Part shown: piece by piece, positions 48,700-58,386 of the stretch | Layout of the letters: each line of letters opens with the position of its first letter | How positions within the stretch are numbered: position 1 is the first letter of the stretch | Assembly: GCF_001866655.1 (NCBI RefSeq) | Contig: NZ_MLYR01000083.1 | Location: 1-64,000, forward strand | DNA: 64,000 bases | From: Bacillus sp. MUM 116 | GTDB taxonomy: Bacteria; Bacillota; Bacilli; Bacillales; Cytobacillaceae | Direction of reading: 5' to 3' | Translations under genes and position numbers: made by a program | The notes under the pieces: model-generated | Databases searched by the model: none | Seen by the model: the letters and a program-made list of their open reading frames with translations, nothing else | What the model was told of the DNA's origin: nothing

Positions 48700-48870
48700 A
48701 TGTGGCAGCTTTGGCTTACAGGTTTAATTGGTATATGGGTATTTTTCTCTCCGTGGGTATACAAATTTACTGACAACACCGGCGCCTTATGGAATAGCAT
48801 CATTTTTGGAGTCATTCTTCTCATTTTAGCGATTTGGGCAGGAAACAAGGTAAAAAATAATAATCATTGA
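48700..48870 (+). CDS. SPW-repeat membrane protein
   Basis: This 56-residue protein is short for an ORF scan. It has two membrane helices: the first contains the signature FFSPWVY, and the second is IIFGVILLILAIW. SPW proteins normally have two copies; this has one. The ATG follows GGAAGGGG and the gene is followed by a strong terminator. Function unknown. Confidence 0.78.
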   Translation: MWQLWLTGLIGIWVFFSPWVYKFTDNTGALWNSIIFGVILLILAIWAGNKVKNNNH

Positions 48871-48910
48871 TGGTAAGCAGGATTAATTGGCTTCATATTG
48901 GAGTACGGTT

Positions 48911-48931
48911 CCCTCCTATTGGAGGGTTTTT
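48911..48931 (+). terminator. Terminator after SPW gene
   Basis: CCCTCC/GGAGGG stem, TATT loop, followed by TTTTTC. The remaining sequence up to the aldolase gene (48932-49177) holds only that gene's AAAAAGTGCCTTAATAAGG-type terminator near 49142-49170. Confidence 0.75.
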
Positions 48932-49177
48932 CTTTTATTATCTGTCCCATCTTTTTTTAATCTTAAAAACCCTGCCAAAGCTGTGGTAAAGAAACATTGT
49001 CCATTTCAATTGGTAATTAATGGTTTTTAAGGGCTGATATTTGTTTCTATAAGGAAATAAAAAAACACGCTATAGTATTGGCATATTTTTCTGTTAAACG
49101 AATAATCGATAAAATAAAAGAAAAAGCATTAAGAATGCAAAAAAAAAGCACCTTATTAAGGCACTTTTTCCGATCCA

Positions 49178-50137
49178 TTATTTAGAAACTGATGTGAATT
49201 CGACTTCAGGTGATGTGACCTTGTCATAAAAATCCACGAATTTATCCCGATCAGGACTACTACGGTACGCCATAGCAACACGAGGATGTTCATTCAAGAC
49301 CCCGGAAATCATATAAGGAATGATATAGCCCCACTCCCACTTTTGCCGCATTTCCAGCATATGCTTTTCAATGATACCCAGTACAGGCTTAAGTTCATAA
49401 CTTGTTTTTTGAATGTAGCTTACAAGAAGTTCTGTGTGACAGTTACCAGCTGCACGACCCATGCCATATACAGAAGAATCCAAGAAAGTAACTCCGTTGC
49501 TCATTGCCGCAATGGTATTGGCGAATGCTAACTGCATATTATTATGGGTATGAATTCCAAGCTGTTTGTTTGGCACCAATTCTTTAAACTTTTTCACTAG
49601 ATGCTCGATATCACCAGGATCCAAACTTCCAAAGGAATCAACAATATAGACTACATCTACAGGACTATTTCGCACCAATTCAAATGCTTCAATCAATTGC
49701 TTTTCCGGAACATTTGATAAAGCCATAATGTTAAGGGTCGTTTCATATCCCAAATCATGGAACATTTTAACAAGTTCTAAGCCTTTGTCCACTTCACGAA
49801 TATAGCAAGCAACCCGAATCATGTCTAAAACACTTTGTTCACGTGGCAGGATGTCATTTGGATCTACACGGCCAATATCTACTAAAGCAGATAGCTTTGT
49901 GTACTTTTTCTCTGGGATAATTTCTTTCAGAAAGTTATCGTCAAGAAATCTCCATGGATTTGTTTCCGTTGCTTTAAGAAGCTTAGGTGAATTTTTGTAG
50001 CCAATCTCCATGTATTCAACACCTGCTTCACTTAGGCCATTATACAAGTCTTGAACAAATTCGACACTGAAATCCCAATTATTAATCAAACCGCCATCGC
50101 GAATGGTACAGTCTAAAATTTTACTACGTTGTTCCAT
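49178..50137 (-). CDS. DRE-TIM metallolyase / aldolase
   Basis: This 319-residue protein has the DRE-TIM barrel motif ILDCTIRDGG at the N-terminus, the metal His pair LGIHTHNN and YGMGRAAGNCHTE, as in HMG-CoA lyase and 4-hydroxy-2-oxovalerate aldolase. Length and motifs fit 'aldolase catalytic domain' proteins of Bacillus. The substrate is unknown: no acyl-CoA or meta-cleavage genes are adjacent. The ATG follows GGGGG. It is monocistronic. Confidence 0.85.
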   Translation of the reverse strand: MEQRSKILDCTIRDGGLINNWDFSVEFVQDLYNGLSEAGVEYMEIGYKNSPKLLKATETNPWRFLDDNFLKEIIPEKKYTKLSALVDIGRVDPNDILPREQSVLDMIRVACYIREVDKGLELVKMFHDLGYETTLNIMALSNVPEKQLIEAFELVRNSPVDVVYIVDSFGSLDPGDIEHLVKKFKELVPNKQLGIHTHNNMQLAFANTIAAMSNGVTFLDSSVYGMGRAAGNCHTELLVSYIQKTSYELKPVLGIIEKHMLEMRQKWEWGYIIPYMISGVLNEHPRVAMAYRSSPDRDKFVDFYDKVTSPEVEFTSVSK

Positions 50138-50347
50138 GATGCAATCCCCCTGTTTTTCCCTTAACTAAGATTAATTTTTACTTTAATGCTTTTATTTATT
50201 AAAATTCTTATTGTGTTTATAACATTTTTCGCTAAATCGTGTCAATGTATTTAACCGAAAATTCAATTTTATAAAATAATTTTTGAAATTAAACCGGTTT
50301 CTTAGGATTTCTAAACGATGGCCGCCAATAACACAAATAATATGAAA

Positions 50348-50376
50348 AGGAACTCTTCCTCAAGTAAGAGTCCCTT
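50348..50376 (-). terminator. Terminator after LysM-NlpC gene
   Basis: On the minus strand GGGACTCTT/AAGAGTTCC stem followed by TTTTC. Confidence 0.7.
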
Positions 50377-50386
50377 TTCATTTTCA

Positions 50387-51199
50387 CTATTTATCTAAAT
50401 GTCTTGCGCCCAGATATCGAGGTTTCCAATAAGAATTATTCATTTCGGAAATTTCGACTCCTCTTGAGGATCCTGCATGAATGAACTTTCCATTTCCTAC
50501 ATAAATCCCCATATGCGAAGGACCTGATTGATAAGTTTCATAATAAACAAAATCACCAACCGATAAAGTAGATACCGGTTTCATCATATTCCAATACCCC
50601 GCTACAGTTTGACGAGAGAAATCTTTTTGCTTGTTCAGTACATAATAAATAAAGCCGCTGCAGTCAAAGCCGCTTGGTATCGTTCCTCCCCATCGGTAAG
50701 GAGTTCCAATCACTGATTTTGCATCTCTAATCAATTTTTCTGTATCAAGTGCTTGCACATCGGAACGAGTGGTATCAGTCGTATTAACAGATTCTGTTGA
50801 AATATTTCCGCTAACTTTTAGTTTTTGGCCTTGTTTAATAAAGTCAGATTTTAAACCGTTTAATGACTTCAATTGTTTTACGGTCGTACCATATTTTTTC
50901 GCGATACTCGATAAAGTTTCGCCTTTTTTTACTGTATATATGTATGAAGTCGTATTGATGCTCGCTTTTGTAATACTTTGTCCATTTACAGGGATATAAA
51001 GGTTCTGACCGATAAAGAGTCGATCATTTTTTAATTTATTCGCTGATCTAATTTTAGCAACTGAAATATGGTATTGTTTGGAATACTTTGATAAAGTATC
51101 TCCCCTTTTAACCTTGATATTCATGGCCATGGCCGAAGTGCTATATAATGAAGTCCCAAATACTGTAGCTGCTACCAATGTTAAAAGTTTCTTTTTCAT
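50387..51199 (-). CDS. LysM / NlpC-P60 cell-wall endopeptidase
   Basis: This 270-residue protein has a signal peptide, two LysM domains ([14 protein letters not shown]..., [14 protein letters not shown]...) and a C-terminal NlpC/P60 domain. The catalytic triad residues are Cys in PSGFDCSGF, His in GPSHMGIYV and His in FIHAGSS. It hydrolyses the D-Glu to meso-DAP bond, like LytE, LytF and CwlS. I start at ATG 51199 behind GGGGGAG. Confidence 0.92.
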   Translation of the reverse strand: MKKKLLTLVAATVFGTSLYSTSAMAMNIKVKRGDTLSKYSKQYHISVAKIRSANKLKNDRLFIGQNLYIPVNGQSITKASINTTSYIYTVKKGETLSSIAKKYGTTVKQLKSLNGLKSDFIKQGQKLKVSGNISTESVNTTDTTRSDVQALDTEKLIRDAKSVIGTPYRWGGTIPSGFDCSGFIYYVLNKQKDFSRQTVAGYWNMMKPVSTLSVGDFVYYETYQSGPSHMGIYVGNGKFIHAGSSRGVEISEMNNSYWKPRYLGARHLDK

Positions 51200-51383
51200 T
51201 TTCTCCCCCACGTTATCTATATAATCACTTTACCAGTTTACTTACTATTTGGGGAGATTGCTAGATTTTGTCGAAAATTGTTAAGGAAATGAAATAGTTT
51301 TGTAATATATTGAAGTCTATTAATAATTTATTAAAATTGAGTAAAGCTTTAAGGTTTCGAAACACAAAAAACCGGAGAGAAAA

Positions 51384-51575
51384 TTACTCTCCGGCAGACA
51401 CTACGATTTCAAATCCTTGATGTTTAAGATCGCTTTCGTATACCTCAGGCGTTACTATGTAATAGGTTTCGCCACTGTTATTTGAAATAACCAATTCACT
51501 TGGACTTTTATCTACTTGGGCTTCAATTAAATTTTCATATGGAGCTCCAAGTAATTCTGTTAGGTTATTAGCCAT
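51384..51575 (-). CDS. Hypothetical 63-residue protein
   Basis: A small acidic soluble protein (MANNLTELLGAPYENL, PSELVISNNSGETYYIVTPE). The ATG at 51575 has AGGGGG upstream, so it is probably real; a longer frame would put a spurious hydrophobic leader in front. A CCGGAGAG/CTCTCCGG terminator overlaps the 3' end (51371-51394). Function unknown. Confidence 0.65.
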   Translation of the reverse strand: MANNLTELLGAPYENLIEAQVDKSPSELVISNNSGETYYIVTPEVYESDLKHQGFEIVVSAGE

Positions 51576-51748
51576 GATTACACCCCCTATTTCGAGTGAT
51601 TGTAACAGAATTTTGTGGAAAATGAAAGGTAAAATTAGAATAATATAAATAACCTTGTACAGTAACACCGAATAAAGAAATTATTTATAAGGTCGTACAA
51701 AAAAAAACTTTTGCTCTTTCAAAAAATTATATTTTGGGAATGGGATTT

Positions 51749-52444
51749 CTAGGGGGTCTTTCCACCTATTAGAATATCCAACAGCTTAAGATTTTGGTCC
51801 GCAGTCCCTGTGTAATTCTTTAAACCATGTTGTTGTGCCAAATTTGTCCGGTTGGCAAAACTCGAGTCTTCCCCTATATATTTTAGGTAATCAACAATGC
51901 TATTACCTTTATATTCTTCTTTACTGCTATTTTTTTGAGAATCCGTTTTTTTAATTTTTTCTCCATTAACCATTGTTAAAAAGTTATTCCAATCGATTCC
52001 TTTTTCACCACTACGTAAATATTTGGGACAATTCTTACCACTCCAATGGTGATGCTGGACTACTCTTGATAATGGAATATTTAGTTCATCCATTAGTTTT
52101 TTGGTCAACCACGCTGCATTTTCGACGGCCTTTTTAAAGTCCCCATCACTATTGACACAAATTTCAATTGCAATGGATGTCATATTACCCGGACCATCTC
52201 CGTCTCCTGCGTGCCATGCTACTTCATCGGTCGGTATAGATTGATAGATGGAATCATCGTCTACTTGGAAATGCCAGGAAGCTTGTCTACTATTACCATT
52301 AAATTGAAGATTTGCATGGGCAACATCGTCTGCTCCTCGAGCAGTATTGTCCGTTTCATGGATTGTGATATAATCAGGAGTCATTTTAATGCCTGGGCGA
52401 GTAAATGTAATAGAAACAGGAATAAACTTTTGATGAATTTTCAT
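51749..52444 (-). CDS. N-acetylmuramoyl-L-alanine amidase (CwlA/XlyA-like)
   Basis: This 231-residue protein has an amidase_2 domain (about 1-150) with zinc ligands His in ITIHETDN and His in QHHHWSGKNCP, and catalytic Glu in IAIEIC. The C-terminal segment (SIVDYLKYIGEDSSFANRTNLA) is the XlyA/CwlA-type cell-wall-binding part. There is no signal peptide, as in CwlA and phage lysins, so release may need a holin or lysis. No other phage genes are seen nearby. Confidence 0.88.
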   Translation of the reverse strand: MKIHQKFIPVSITFTRPGIKMTPDYITIHETDNTARGADDVAHANLQFNGNSRQASWHFQVDDDSIYQSIPTDEVAWHAGDGDGPGNMTSIAIEICVNSDGDFKKAVENAAWLTKKLMDELNIPLSRVVQHHHWSGKNCPKYLRSGEKGIDWNNFLTMVNGEKIKKTDSQKNSSKEEYKGNSIVDYLKYIGEDSSFANRTNLAQQHGLKNYTGTADQNLKLLDILIGGKTP

Positions 52445-52537
52445 TTCAATATCCCTCCTTGTTCTATATATATGTAATTTTGTGCTTTTTTGGAAAGGCT
52501 AAAAACTTAAAAACCCTCAAAATCTCTTTTTTAATAA

Positions 52538-52566
52538 AAAAAAGATTGAGGATCACCCTCAATCTT
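52538..52566 (-). terminator. Terminator between amidase and ylmA genes
   Basis: AAGATTGAGG/CCTCAATCTT stem with A/T runs on both sides; works in both directions. Confidence 0.75.
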
Positions 52567-52602
52567 TTCTTCTATTATTCCTCCTGTTAATTAGTATAGT
52601 TC

Positions 52603-53394
52603 CTATTTTTCTACCATTTGCTGCTTCGATAACAACGGCCGGTGATTTTCCCACAATACCGTTACTGGCATTCCGAAAAATTCGGTAAGCTGGTCACCAG
52701 AAATCATTTCTCGTGTTTCGCCAGCAGCAAATACTTGTCCTTGTTTAAGCAGCAAGGTTTTATTGAAGACAGGTAAAATTTCTTCGACATGGTGGGTGAC
52801 ATAAATCATGGTCGGTGCATCGGGGCTCTGTGAAATGAACTCAATCGATTCCAACAGTTGTTCGCGCGCGATAAAATCCAGTCCGTTTGTTGGTTCATCC
52901 AAAATGAGCAGTACTGGCTCTGCCATTAATGCCCGGGCAATGAGGACTCGTTGTTTCTCGCCTTGAGACAATGTTTCATAGTTTCGGTTTGCATACTCAA
53001 TACATCCAAGATTCACAAGCAGTTGAATCGCTTTTGCGCGAATCGCATCTGTAGGGGTTTCATATAAACCAATAGAGGCAAAAGCCCCACTTAAAACAAC
53101 CTCAAACGCATTATCACCCGGATGAAATTTTTCCTGTAGAGATGACGATACAAACCCAATTTGTTTGCGAAGCTTTTCACCTAAATACGTCTTTCCAAAT
53201 TCAAGTCCGAGCACAGTTACCTTTCCCTGAGTTGGGAAATAAAAAGCATTTAATAGTTGAAGAATCGCTGTTTTCCCCGCACCATTTAAGCCAAATAAAA
53301 CCCAGTGATCTCCCTTTTCAATTTCCCAGTTTATATTTTGCAATATCCAAGAACCATCACGTTTTAATGAAACATTTTCCAGATGTAAAACCAT
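52603..53394 (-). CDS. ylmA: ABC transporter ATP-binding protein YlmA
   Basis: This 263-residue ATPase has Walker A FGLNGAGKTA, signature LSQGEKQR and Walker B LLILDEPTNGLD. The H-loop is YVTHHVEEI. It resembles YlmA of B. subtilis in length and in the TEFFGMPVTV tail. No membrane partner is adjacent, so its transport role is unclear; many such ATPases are orphan. The ATG follows AAAGGAG. Confidence 0.85.
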   Translation of the reverse strand: MVLHLENVSLKRDGSWILQNINWEIEKGDHWVLFGLNGAGKTAILQLLNAFYFPTQGKVTVLGLEFGKTYLGEKLRKQIGFVSSSLQEKFHPGDNAFEVVLSGAFASIGLYETPTDAIRAKAIQLLVNLGCIEYANRNYETLSQGEKQRVLIARALMAEPVLLILDEPTNGLDFIAREQLLESIEFISQSPDAPTMIYVTHHVEEILPVFNKTLLLKQGQVFAAGETREMISGDQLTEFFGMPVTVLWENHRPLLSKQQMVEK

Positions 53395-53483
53395 GATTCA
53401 TACTCCTTTCAAATATAAAGCCTATCTTTATAGTATCAAAGAATGCGAAAATTAAAAAAACACTTTAATTTGAACAGAAAAAA

Positions 53484-53513
53484 AATTCACATGGATAGCT
53501 TTCCATGTGAATA
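53484..53513 (-). terminator. Terminator after tatC
   Basis: TTCACATGG/CCATGTGAA stem followed on the minus strand by TTTTTTTTC. Confidence 0.8.
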
Positions 53514-53521
53514 CAAGATTA

Positions 53522-54256
53522 TCATTCTTCAAATTGCAAACCACTAAGACTTTTTTGCTTTCGCTTAAAAACCATGATAGATAATAGAACACTTATTTCA
53601 TAAATAAGAATGAGCGGAATTGCTACAGAAATATGTGAAATGAACTCTGGTGGAGAAATCATAGAAGCAATAATGACCAGAATTAAATACGCATACTTTC
53701 TCATTTTAGCAATTCTATATGGATTGACAATCCCCAGTGTTGTTAAAAACATCAAGACAAGCGGCAATTCAAAGGCAAAACCGAACGGCAAAGTCATATT
53801 GAGTAAAAAACTAAAATATTTTTCTGCCGTAAATGAGGTAGTCATTAAATCGTTCCCCAAATGGATGAGAAACCGCATTACATTTGGAAAAATAAAAAAG
53901 TATCCAAATGCCATTCCTCCAATAAAAAGAAAAAATAAAGCGGGAATATAGGCTAATGCAACTTTTCTTTCAAACGAACTTAATGCGGGTTTAACAAATA
54001 TCCAAATCTGCCATGCTGCTACAGGAATCGTTCCTGCAACGGCAATAACCGACGCAAGATGAAAATAAATCATAATGATGTCACTTGGCCCTAAAACCAT
54101 AAGTTTATAACCTAGATTTCCCATAAAAAAAACATAAATCTCTTTAGAATAAACAAGTCCTAACACAAGAAAAATCAGAAAGGCAGCTGCTGAGATAATT
54201 AGTCTCTTTCGTAATTCATCCAAATGCTCTACTAGGTTAAGTTCTTTTTCTGCCAA
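53522..54256 (-). CDS. tatC: Sec-independent translocase TatC
   Basis: This 244-residue protein has six helices and the TatC signature at the N-terminus (LVEHLDELRKRL). Other conserved segments are FVKPALSSFERK and PYRIAKMRKYAYL. TatC recognises twin-arginine signal peptides and works with TatA. The start is TTG behind GAGGAAGG. No tatA is adjacent, unlike most Bacillus tatAC pairs; TatA must be encoded elsewhere. It lies just downstream of the rodA-like gene. Confidence 0.93.
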   Translation of the reverse strand: MAEKELNLVEHLDELRKRLIISAAAFLIFLVLGLVYSKEIYVFFMGNLGYKLMVLGPSDIIMIYFHLASVIAVAGTIPVAAWQIWIFVKPALSSFERKVALAYIPALFFLFIGGMAFGYFFIFPNVMRFLIHLGNDLMTTSFTAEKYFSFLLNMTLPFGFAFELPLVLMFLTTLGIVNPYRIAKMRKYAYLILVIIASMISPPEFISHISVAIPLILIYEISVLLSIMVFKRKQKSLSGLQFEE

Positions 54257-54303
54257 AATTATTCGCCTTCCTCAATTTTTTCGGAATAACACAACTTTTG
54301 AAT

Positions 54304-55491
54304 TTACGAAAATTCATTTTTCCTTGCAAACATATATAATCCAAACGTTTTCCTTATCGATAATACAATGCCCAAAATTATCATATTAGAGAATAAGGAA
54401 CTCCCCCCGTAGGTTAAAAAAGGAAGAGAAATACCTTTAACAGGCATTAAACCGACAACCATGCCGATATTTTGAAAAATTTGGACAGACATACTTAATA
54501 CGATTCCTGCACAAAAATAGGTACCAAAAATGTTCTCAGATGAATGCCCAATGACAATAATCTTATAGATTAGTAGAAAAAACAATGTGATGACAATGGA
54601 TGCGATAAAAAATCCACCTTCTTCAGCCACTGTTGCAAAAATAAAATCGGTATGTTTTTCGGGGATATATACTGTTCCATGCATTAACCCTTTTCCGTAC
54701 ATTTCCCCGCTTCCTACTGCCAAAAGGGATCTTTTTGTCTGATAAGCCTGGTCACTATTTCCCGCCGGATCTAACCAACCAACGATCCTTTCCTGCTGGT
54801 GCGGCTTCAGCAATGGAACTAATTGTTTATAAATAACATCCGGATGGTACAAATACAAATAAACAAGCACACTCATAATGATTAGAGGGATAATTACAAA
54901 GAAAGCGACAAGTTTCTTATTTAATCCAGAAAGGTAAAGCATACTTCCGATTGCAATAAAATATAAAATAACCATTCCAGTATCCGGCTGTTGGTAAACA
55001 AATAGTGACGGCGGAAGTGCAACCAATATGACTTTTCCAACAAGCATGAGATCTGTTTTTAATGTTCTGTTTAGAAACTTTGTATTATGTTTGGTGATTA
55101 AGCTTGCAACTAAAAGGATCAAGGAAATTTTAAAATATTCGGATGGCTGAATTGAACCCAACACAGGGATGGTAAACCATCTTTTTGCCCCAAGGATTGG
55201 ATGTGCAATCGAGGTTGGAGAAAATCGCAAGAATATGATAATTAAAAATAATGCAATATAAGATGGCCATGCTAATCTTTCAATCTGATCAATATCAAGC
55301 TTGGCAACAAGGAGCAGCAATGTAAACCCAATGAGATAGTTAATCGCCTGTTTTAGTGCAAAATTTTGTGCTCCATACTGGCCTGTTTGCTGACTGCTAT
55401 AAATAAATATTAAACTTAAAATAAAAAATGCGATTAAGATTAAGAGGATCGTACCATCTAATCTTTTTAAATAATTTGTATCTGTTTTCAT
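54304..55491 (-). CDS. SEDS-family glycan polymerase, RodA-like
   Basis: This 395-residue protein has ten helices. Motifs include FSPTSIAHPILGAKRWFTIP and QPSEYFKISLIL, the SEDS cytoplasmic features, and LPFLTYGGSSL near the C-terminus. These fit RodA better than FtsW or SpoVE. RodA polymerises glycan strands during elongation, with a class B PBP. I start at ATG 55491 rather than the GTG 11 codons upstream, although the ribosome-binding site is weak. It lies between tatC and a regulator gene. Confidence 0.85.
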   Translation of the reverse strand: MKTDTNYLKRLDGTILLILIAFFILSLIFIYSSQQTGQYGAQNFALKQAINYLIGFTLLLLVAKLDIDQIERLAWPSYIALFLIIIFLRFSPTSIAHPILGAKRWFTIPVLGSIQPSEYFKISLILLVASLITKHNTKFLNRTLKTDLMLVGKVILVALPPSLFVYQQPDTGMVILYFIAIGSMLYLSGLNKKLVAFFVIIPLIIMSVLVYLYLYHPDVIYKQLVPLLKPHQQERIVGWLDPAGNSDQAYQTKRSLLAVGSGEMYGKGLMHGTVYIPEKHTDFIFATVAEEGGFFIASIVITLFFLLIYKIIVIGHSSENIFGTYFCAGIVLSMSVQIFQNIGMVVGLMPVKGISLPFLTYGGSSLFSNMIILGIVLSIRKTFGLYMFARKNEFS

Positions 55492-55533
55492 ATTTTCACC
55501 ATATATTTTACTTTTTATAAACACTTAATCTAT

Positions 55534-56184
55534 TTATTTTTTCATTGATAGTAAATCCGATGCAAGCTGTACGGCGACAGCATCATCTAAATAACCAATG
55601 GGAAAGATATAATCTGGAATGACATCAACAGGTAAGATGAAATATAAAAGTGCACTTCCTATAATTGCTAATTGATGAGATGTAGCTTTCTTTGTGGAAA
55701 ATTGTTCAAACATTACTTTTAAATGGCTGATAAAAGGACCTATTCCCCCTAATTTTTGAAGCTTCTTCTCAAAGTTCTTTAGGATTGTTTCCTTTCCTTC
55801 TTCCGTTTGCGAAAACTGTTCATATTTCGCTAAATGTTTTTCCACACTTTCAATCGTAAATTTTTTATTATATAAATTAGAAGATTCTAGAATTTTCTCG
55901 ATATTATCCACCGTTGCATAAAGATCATCTGAATAGCTTTTTTCCGGCTTTTGTTCAATAAGGTAACCGGCAGCACAGAATAAATCTGCAAACGGAACCC
56001 CAAGACAGTCTGCAAATTTCTTTAAATGTTCAGGTGTGGCTTTTCGTTTACCATTTACAATCCGTGAAATGGTGGCAGTGTCGATTTCAGAAAGCTCACT
56101 CAATTTCCTCATGGATAATGACCGTTGTTTTAATAAATCTTTTAACACCATACCAATACTACTATTTTTTCGAACTTCAGACAT
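55534..56184 (-). CDS. XRE-type regulator fused to DUF1232
   Basis: This 216-residue protein has an N-terminal XRE helix-turn-helix (about residues 12-68; SELSEIDTATISRIVNG, LGVPFADLF), a helical linker, and a C-terminal DUF1232 membrane-associated segment (LPVDVIPDYIFPIGYLDD). Such fusions are seen in Bacillaceae. The helix-turn-helix suggests DNA binding anchored at the membrane; the target is unknown. It lies 42 bp upstream of the rodA-like gene and is probably co-transcribed with it. Confidence 0.85.
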   Translation of the reverse strand: MSEVRKNSSIGMVLKDLLKQRSLSMRKLSELSEIDTATISRIVNGKRKATPEHLKKFADCLGVPFADLFCAAGYLIEQKPEKSYSDDLYATVDNIEKILESSNLYNKKFTIESVEKHLAKYEQFSQTEEGKETILKNFEKKLQKLGGIGPFISHLKVMFEQFSTKKATSHQLAIIGSALLYFILPVDVIPDYIFPIGYLDDAVAVQLASDLLSMKK

Positions 56185-56312
56185 TTTTTACTCCCCCATT
56201 TTTAACCCCATTACAATAATCCCCGTTAAAATGGCCTTAAATCTATTCACTAATATATCCGAGTATTGACAATTGGTCAATCTCTTTATTAAATTTGTCA
56301 AATTCAGATAGT

Positions 56313-56945
56313 TTAAAAGAAAGCTGTTATCGCAATAATGATGATAAGGATTCCACTAATGATGGTACCAAATTGCCCCAGTGTATAGGAACCAATCCGA
56401 ACGGCTGATAATTTAAAACCCAACTTCACACCAGCCCAAACACTAATTAGACTGCCAATTGCAGCTGTTAAAGAAATAGCATAAGGCGAAAATCCTAATA
56501 ATCCTGCACCCAGACCGTTTGTAAGTGCATTGGATGATAAGGCAACGCCAAGAATCATGGCTTCCCCCCAGCCAATTTCTCCCGATTGATCCATATCGGC
56601 TAATTCTGGATTTTTGATTATCGCTTTCATATTTGAGGTTTGGCGTTCATAACCATCATGATCCGTTACTGCCATTTTCTTACGAGGTGCTGCCAATAAA
56701 ATAATTCTAATTCCAATAATTGAAAGCAAAATTGCTCCCATTATCACTGGAAATATTCCAGGCAGAATATGTGATACCCAAAGTCCAAAAGTAATTCCAG
56801 CCAGGCTCATAAGATAACAAATAATGGCCATTAAAATGTTAGCTCCAAAGCCAATTCGGATTTTTCGAACACCATAGGAAATACCGATTCCTAAATTATC
56901 TATGCTAGATGATGCAGCAAATGCTAAAATGATTAGCCAAGACAA
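56313..56945 (-). CDS. ytaF: Sporulation membrane protein YtaF
   Basis: This 210-residue protein has six predicted helices in two MntP-like halves. The N-terminal half has SSSIDNLGIGISYGVRKIRI; the second half begins GWGEAMILGVALSSNALTNG. This pairing with a middle hydrophilic loop is typical of YtaF, a sporulation-associated relative of the Mn exporter MntP. The TTG start follows TTAGGAG. Function unknown. Confidence 0.88.
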   Translation of the reverse strand: MSWLIILAFAASSSIDNLGIGISYGVRKIRIGFGANILMAIICYLMSLAGITFGLWVSHILPGIFPVIMGAILLSIIGIRIILLAAPRKKMAVTDHDGYERQTSNMKAIIKNPELADMDQSGEIGWGEAMILGVALSSNALTNGLGAGLLGFSPYAISLTAAIGSLISVWAGVKLGFKLSAVRIGSYTLGQFGTIISGILIIIIAITAFF

Positions 56946-57040
56946 TGTAAATCACTCCTAATTTTTTTACATTGTATTAAGCTAAATATCAAATATTGTA
57001 TGTCCATCAAAAAATGTTGACAAAAAATCAACGAAAAATA

Positions 57041-58384
57041 TTAAATATGAAGAATGATCTTGGCCATCGTAAAGTAAAGAATTAGTCCTGTCCCATCAAC
57101 TAAGGTAGTAATAAATGGGCCTGAAACAATTGCAGGGTCAATTTTCAATTTATGCAAAATCATTGGCAATACAGCTGCCACCATAGATGCCCAAATGACA
57201 ATAAACAAAGCGGAAATTGCTACAACGGAGCCGATATGCAAATTGACCCCCAGGAAAATAGAACGAATCAGGGCCACAATTCCCATCGTAATCCCCAGAA
57301 AAAAACCAGTTGATACTTCTTTTCTAAAAACCTTAAACATGTCTTTAAATTGAATTTCTCCCATCGCCAAGGCACGAACCAATGTTGTGACCGTTTGTGA
57401 GCCGGTGTTTCCTCCTGTTCCAATTAATAATGGTACAAAAAAGGATAGAGCAATTTGTTTGGACAGAGTGTCTTCATAGTGTCGGAGCACCGTACCGGTA
57501 TAGGCTTCCGCCACAAATAAGATTAATAACCAGCCAATCCTTTTTCTAAATAAGTTCCAAATGGAGTTTTTAAAATAAGGTTCTGTCAGTGGCTGGCTTC
57601 CTCCAAGTTTTTGAATATCTTCCGTTGCTTCTTCATGAATAACATCAATCAAATCGTCAACGGTTAGAATTCCAATCATTCGCGATTCCTTAGATACGAC
57701 CGGTATAGCCACAAGGTCATATTTCGATAAGACTGATGCTGCATCTTCCTTATGCATGTCAACAGGTACAGATATGGGGTCCCCCTGAATCATTTCTTCG
57801 AGTTTCGACCCTGGTTTCGCCAAAATAATTTCCTTTAATGAGACAACCCCAACAAGTTCACCCCGGATTCCTAAAACATAAATATAGGATACAATTTCTG
57901 CCTCTTCACCTACTCTTCGAATATGCTGCAAAGTTTGGTCAACAGTCCAATTAGTACGTGCAGCAATATAGTCAACTGTTGCTAATCTGCCCGCTGTGTT
58001 CGGTTCAAAACTCATTAGTGTATTGATTTTCAAGCGATAATCATCCGGCAGGAAGGCCAATAATTTTTTGGCCTGATTTGGGTGAACGGATAAAAGTAAA
58101 TTTACAATCGTATCACTAGACATTTCATTAAGCAGTTCTGAGGTAAAACTATCTTTAATTCGATGTAAAATTTGATATTGTAATTCGGGCTCAAGGTACT
58201 CTATAATCTCTGCACCTAATAGTTTGGGAACACTGGAGATAAGCATTAATTGTTCTTCTGGTTCTAATCCCCCAAACATCTCTGCAATATCAAAAGGCTG
58301 ATAATGTGTTAAAAATTCAATTAACTCAAATTGATTCTGCTCCATTAATATTTGTTTTAGACTATTTTTGATGCTTTGTTCCAT
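57041..58384 (-). CDS. mgtE: Magnesium transporter MgtE
   Basis: This 447-residue protein has an N-terminal helical Mg-sensing domain, a CBS pair (about 135-255) and a C-terminal membrane domain of five helices. The membrane domain contains PLLIGTGGNTGSQ and the conserved pore Asp region LVDGTGLILYF. MgtE is a gated Mg2+ channel closed by internal Mg2+. I start at ATG 58384 behind GGAGGG. Only 2 nt separate it from the upstream SEDS gene, and both lie downstream of an M-box riboswitch. Confidence 0.94.
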   Translation of the reverse strand: MEQSIKNSLKQILMEQNQFELIEFLTHYQPFDIAEMFGGLEPEEQLMLISSVPKLLGAEIIEYLEPELQYQILHRIKDSFTSELLNEMSSDTIVNLLLSVHPNQAKKLLAFLPDDYRLKINTLMSFEPNTAGRLATVDYIAARTNWTVDQTLQHIRRVGEEAEIVSYIYVLGIRGELVGVVSLKEIILAKPGSKLEEMIQGDPISVPVDMHKEDAASVLSKYDLVAIPVVSKESRMIGILTVDDLIDVIHEEATEDIQKLGGSQPLTEPYFKNSIWNLFRKRIGWLLILFVAEAYTGTVLRHYEDTLSKQIALSFFVPLLIGTGGNTGSQTVTTLVRALAMGEIQFKDMFKVFRKEVSTGFFLGITMGIVALIRSIFLGVNLHIGSVVAISALFIVIWASMVAAVLPMILHKLKIDPAIVSGPFITTLVDGTGLILYFTMAKIILHI

Positions 58385-58386
58385 TT

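Noticed and set aside
48630..48848. 72-codon minus-strand ORF
   Set aside because: Shadow of the plus-strand SPW gene, which has a ribosome-binding site and a terminator.
51749..52444. Prophage lysis cassette
   Set aside because: The amidase resembles phage-type XlyA/CwlA, but no holin, portal, terminase or integrase gene is present.
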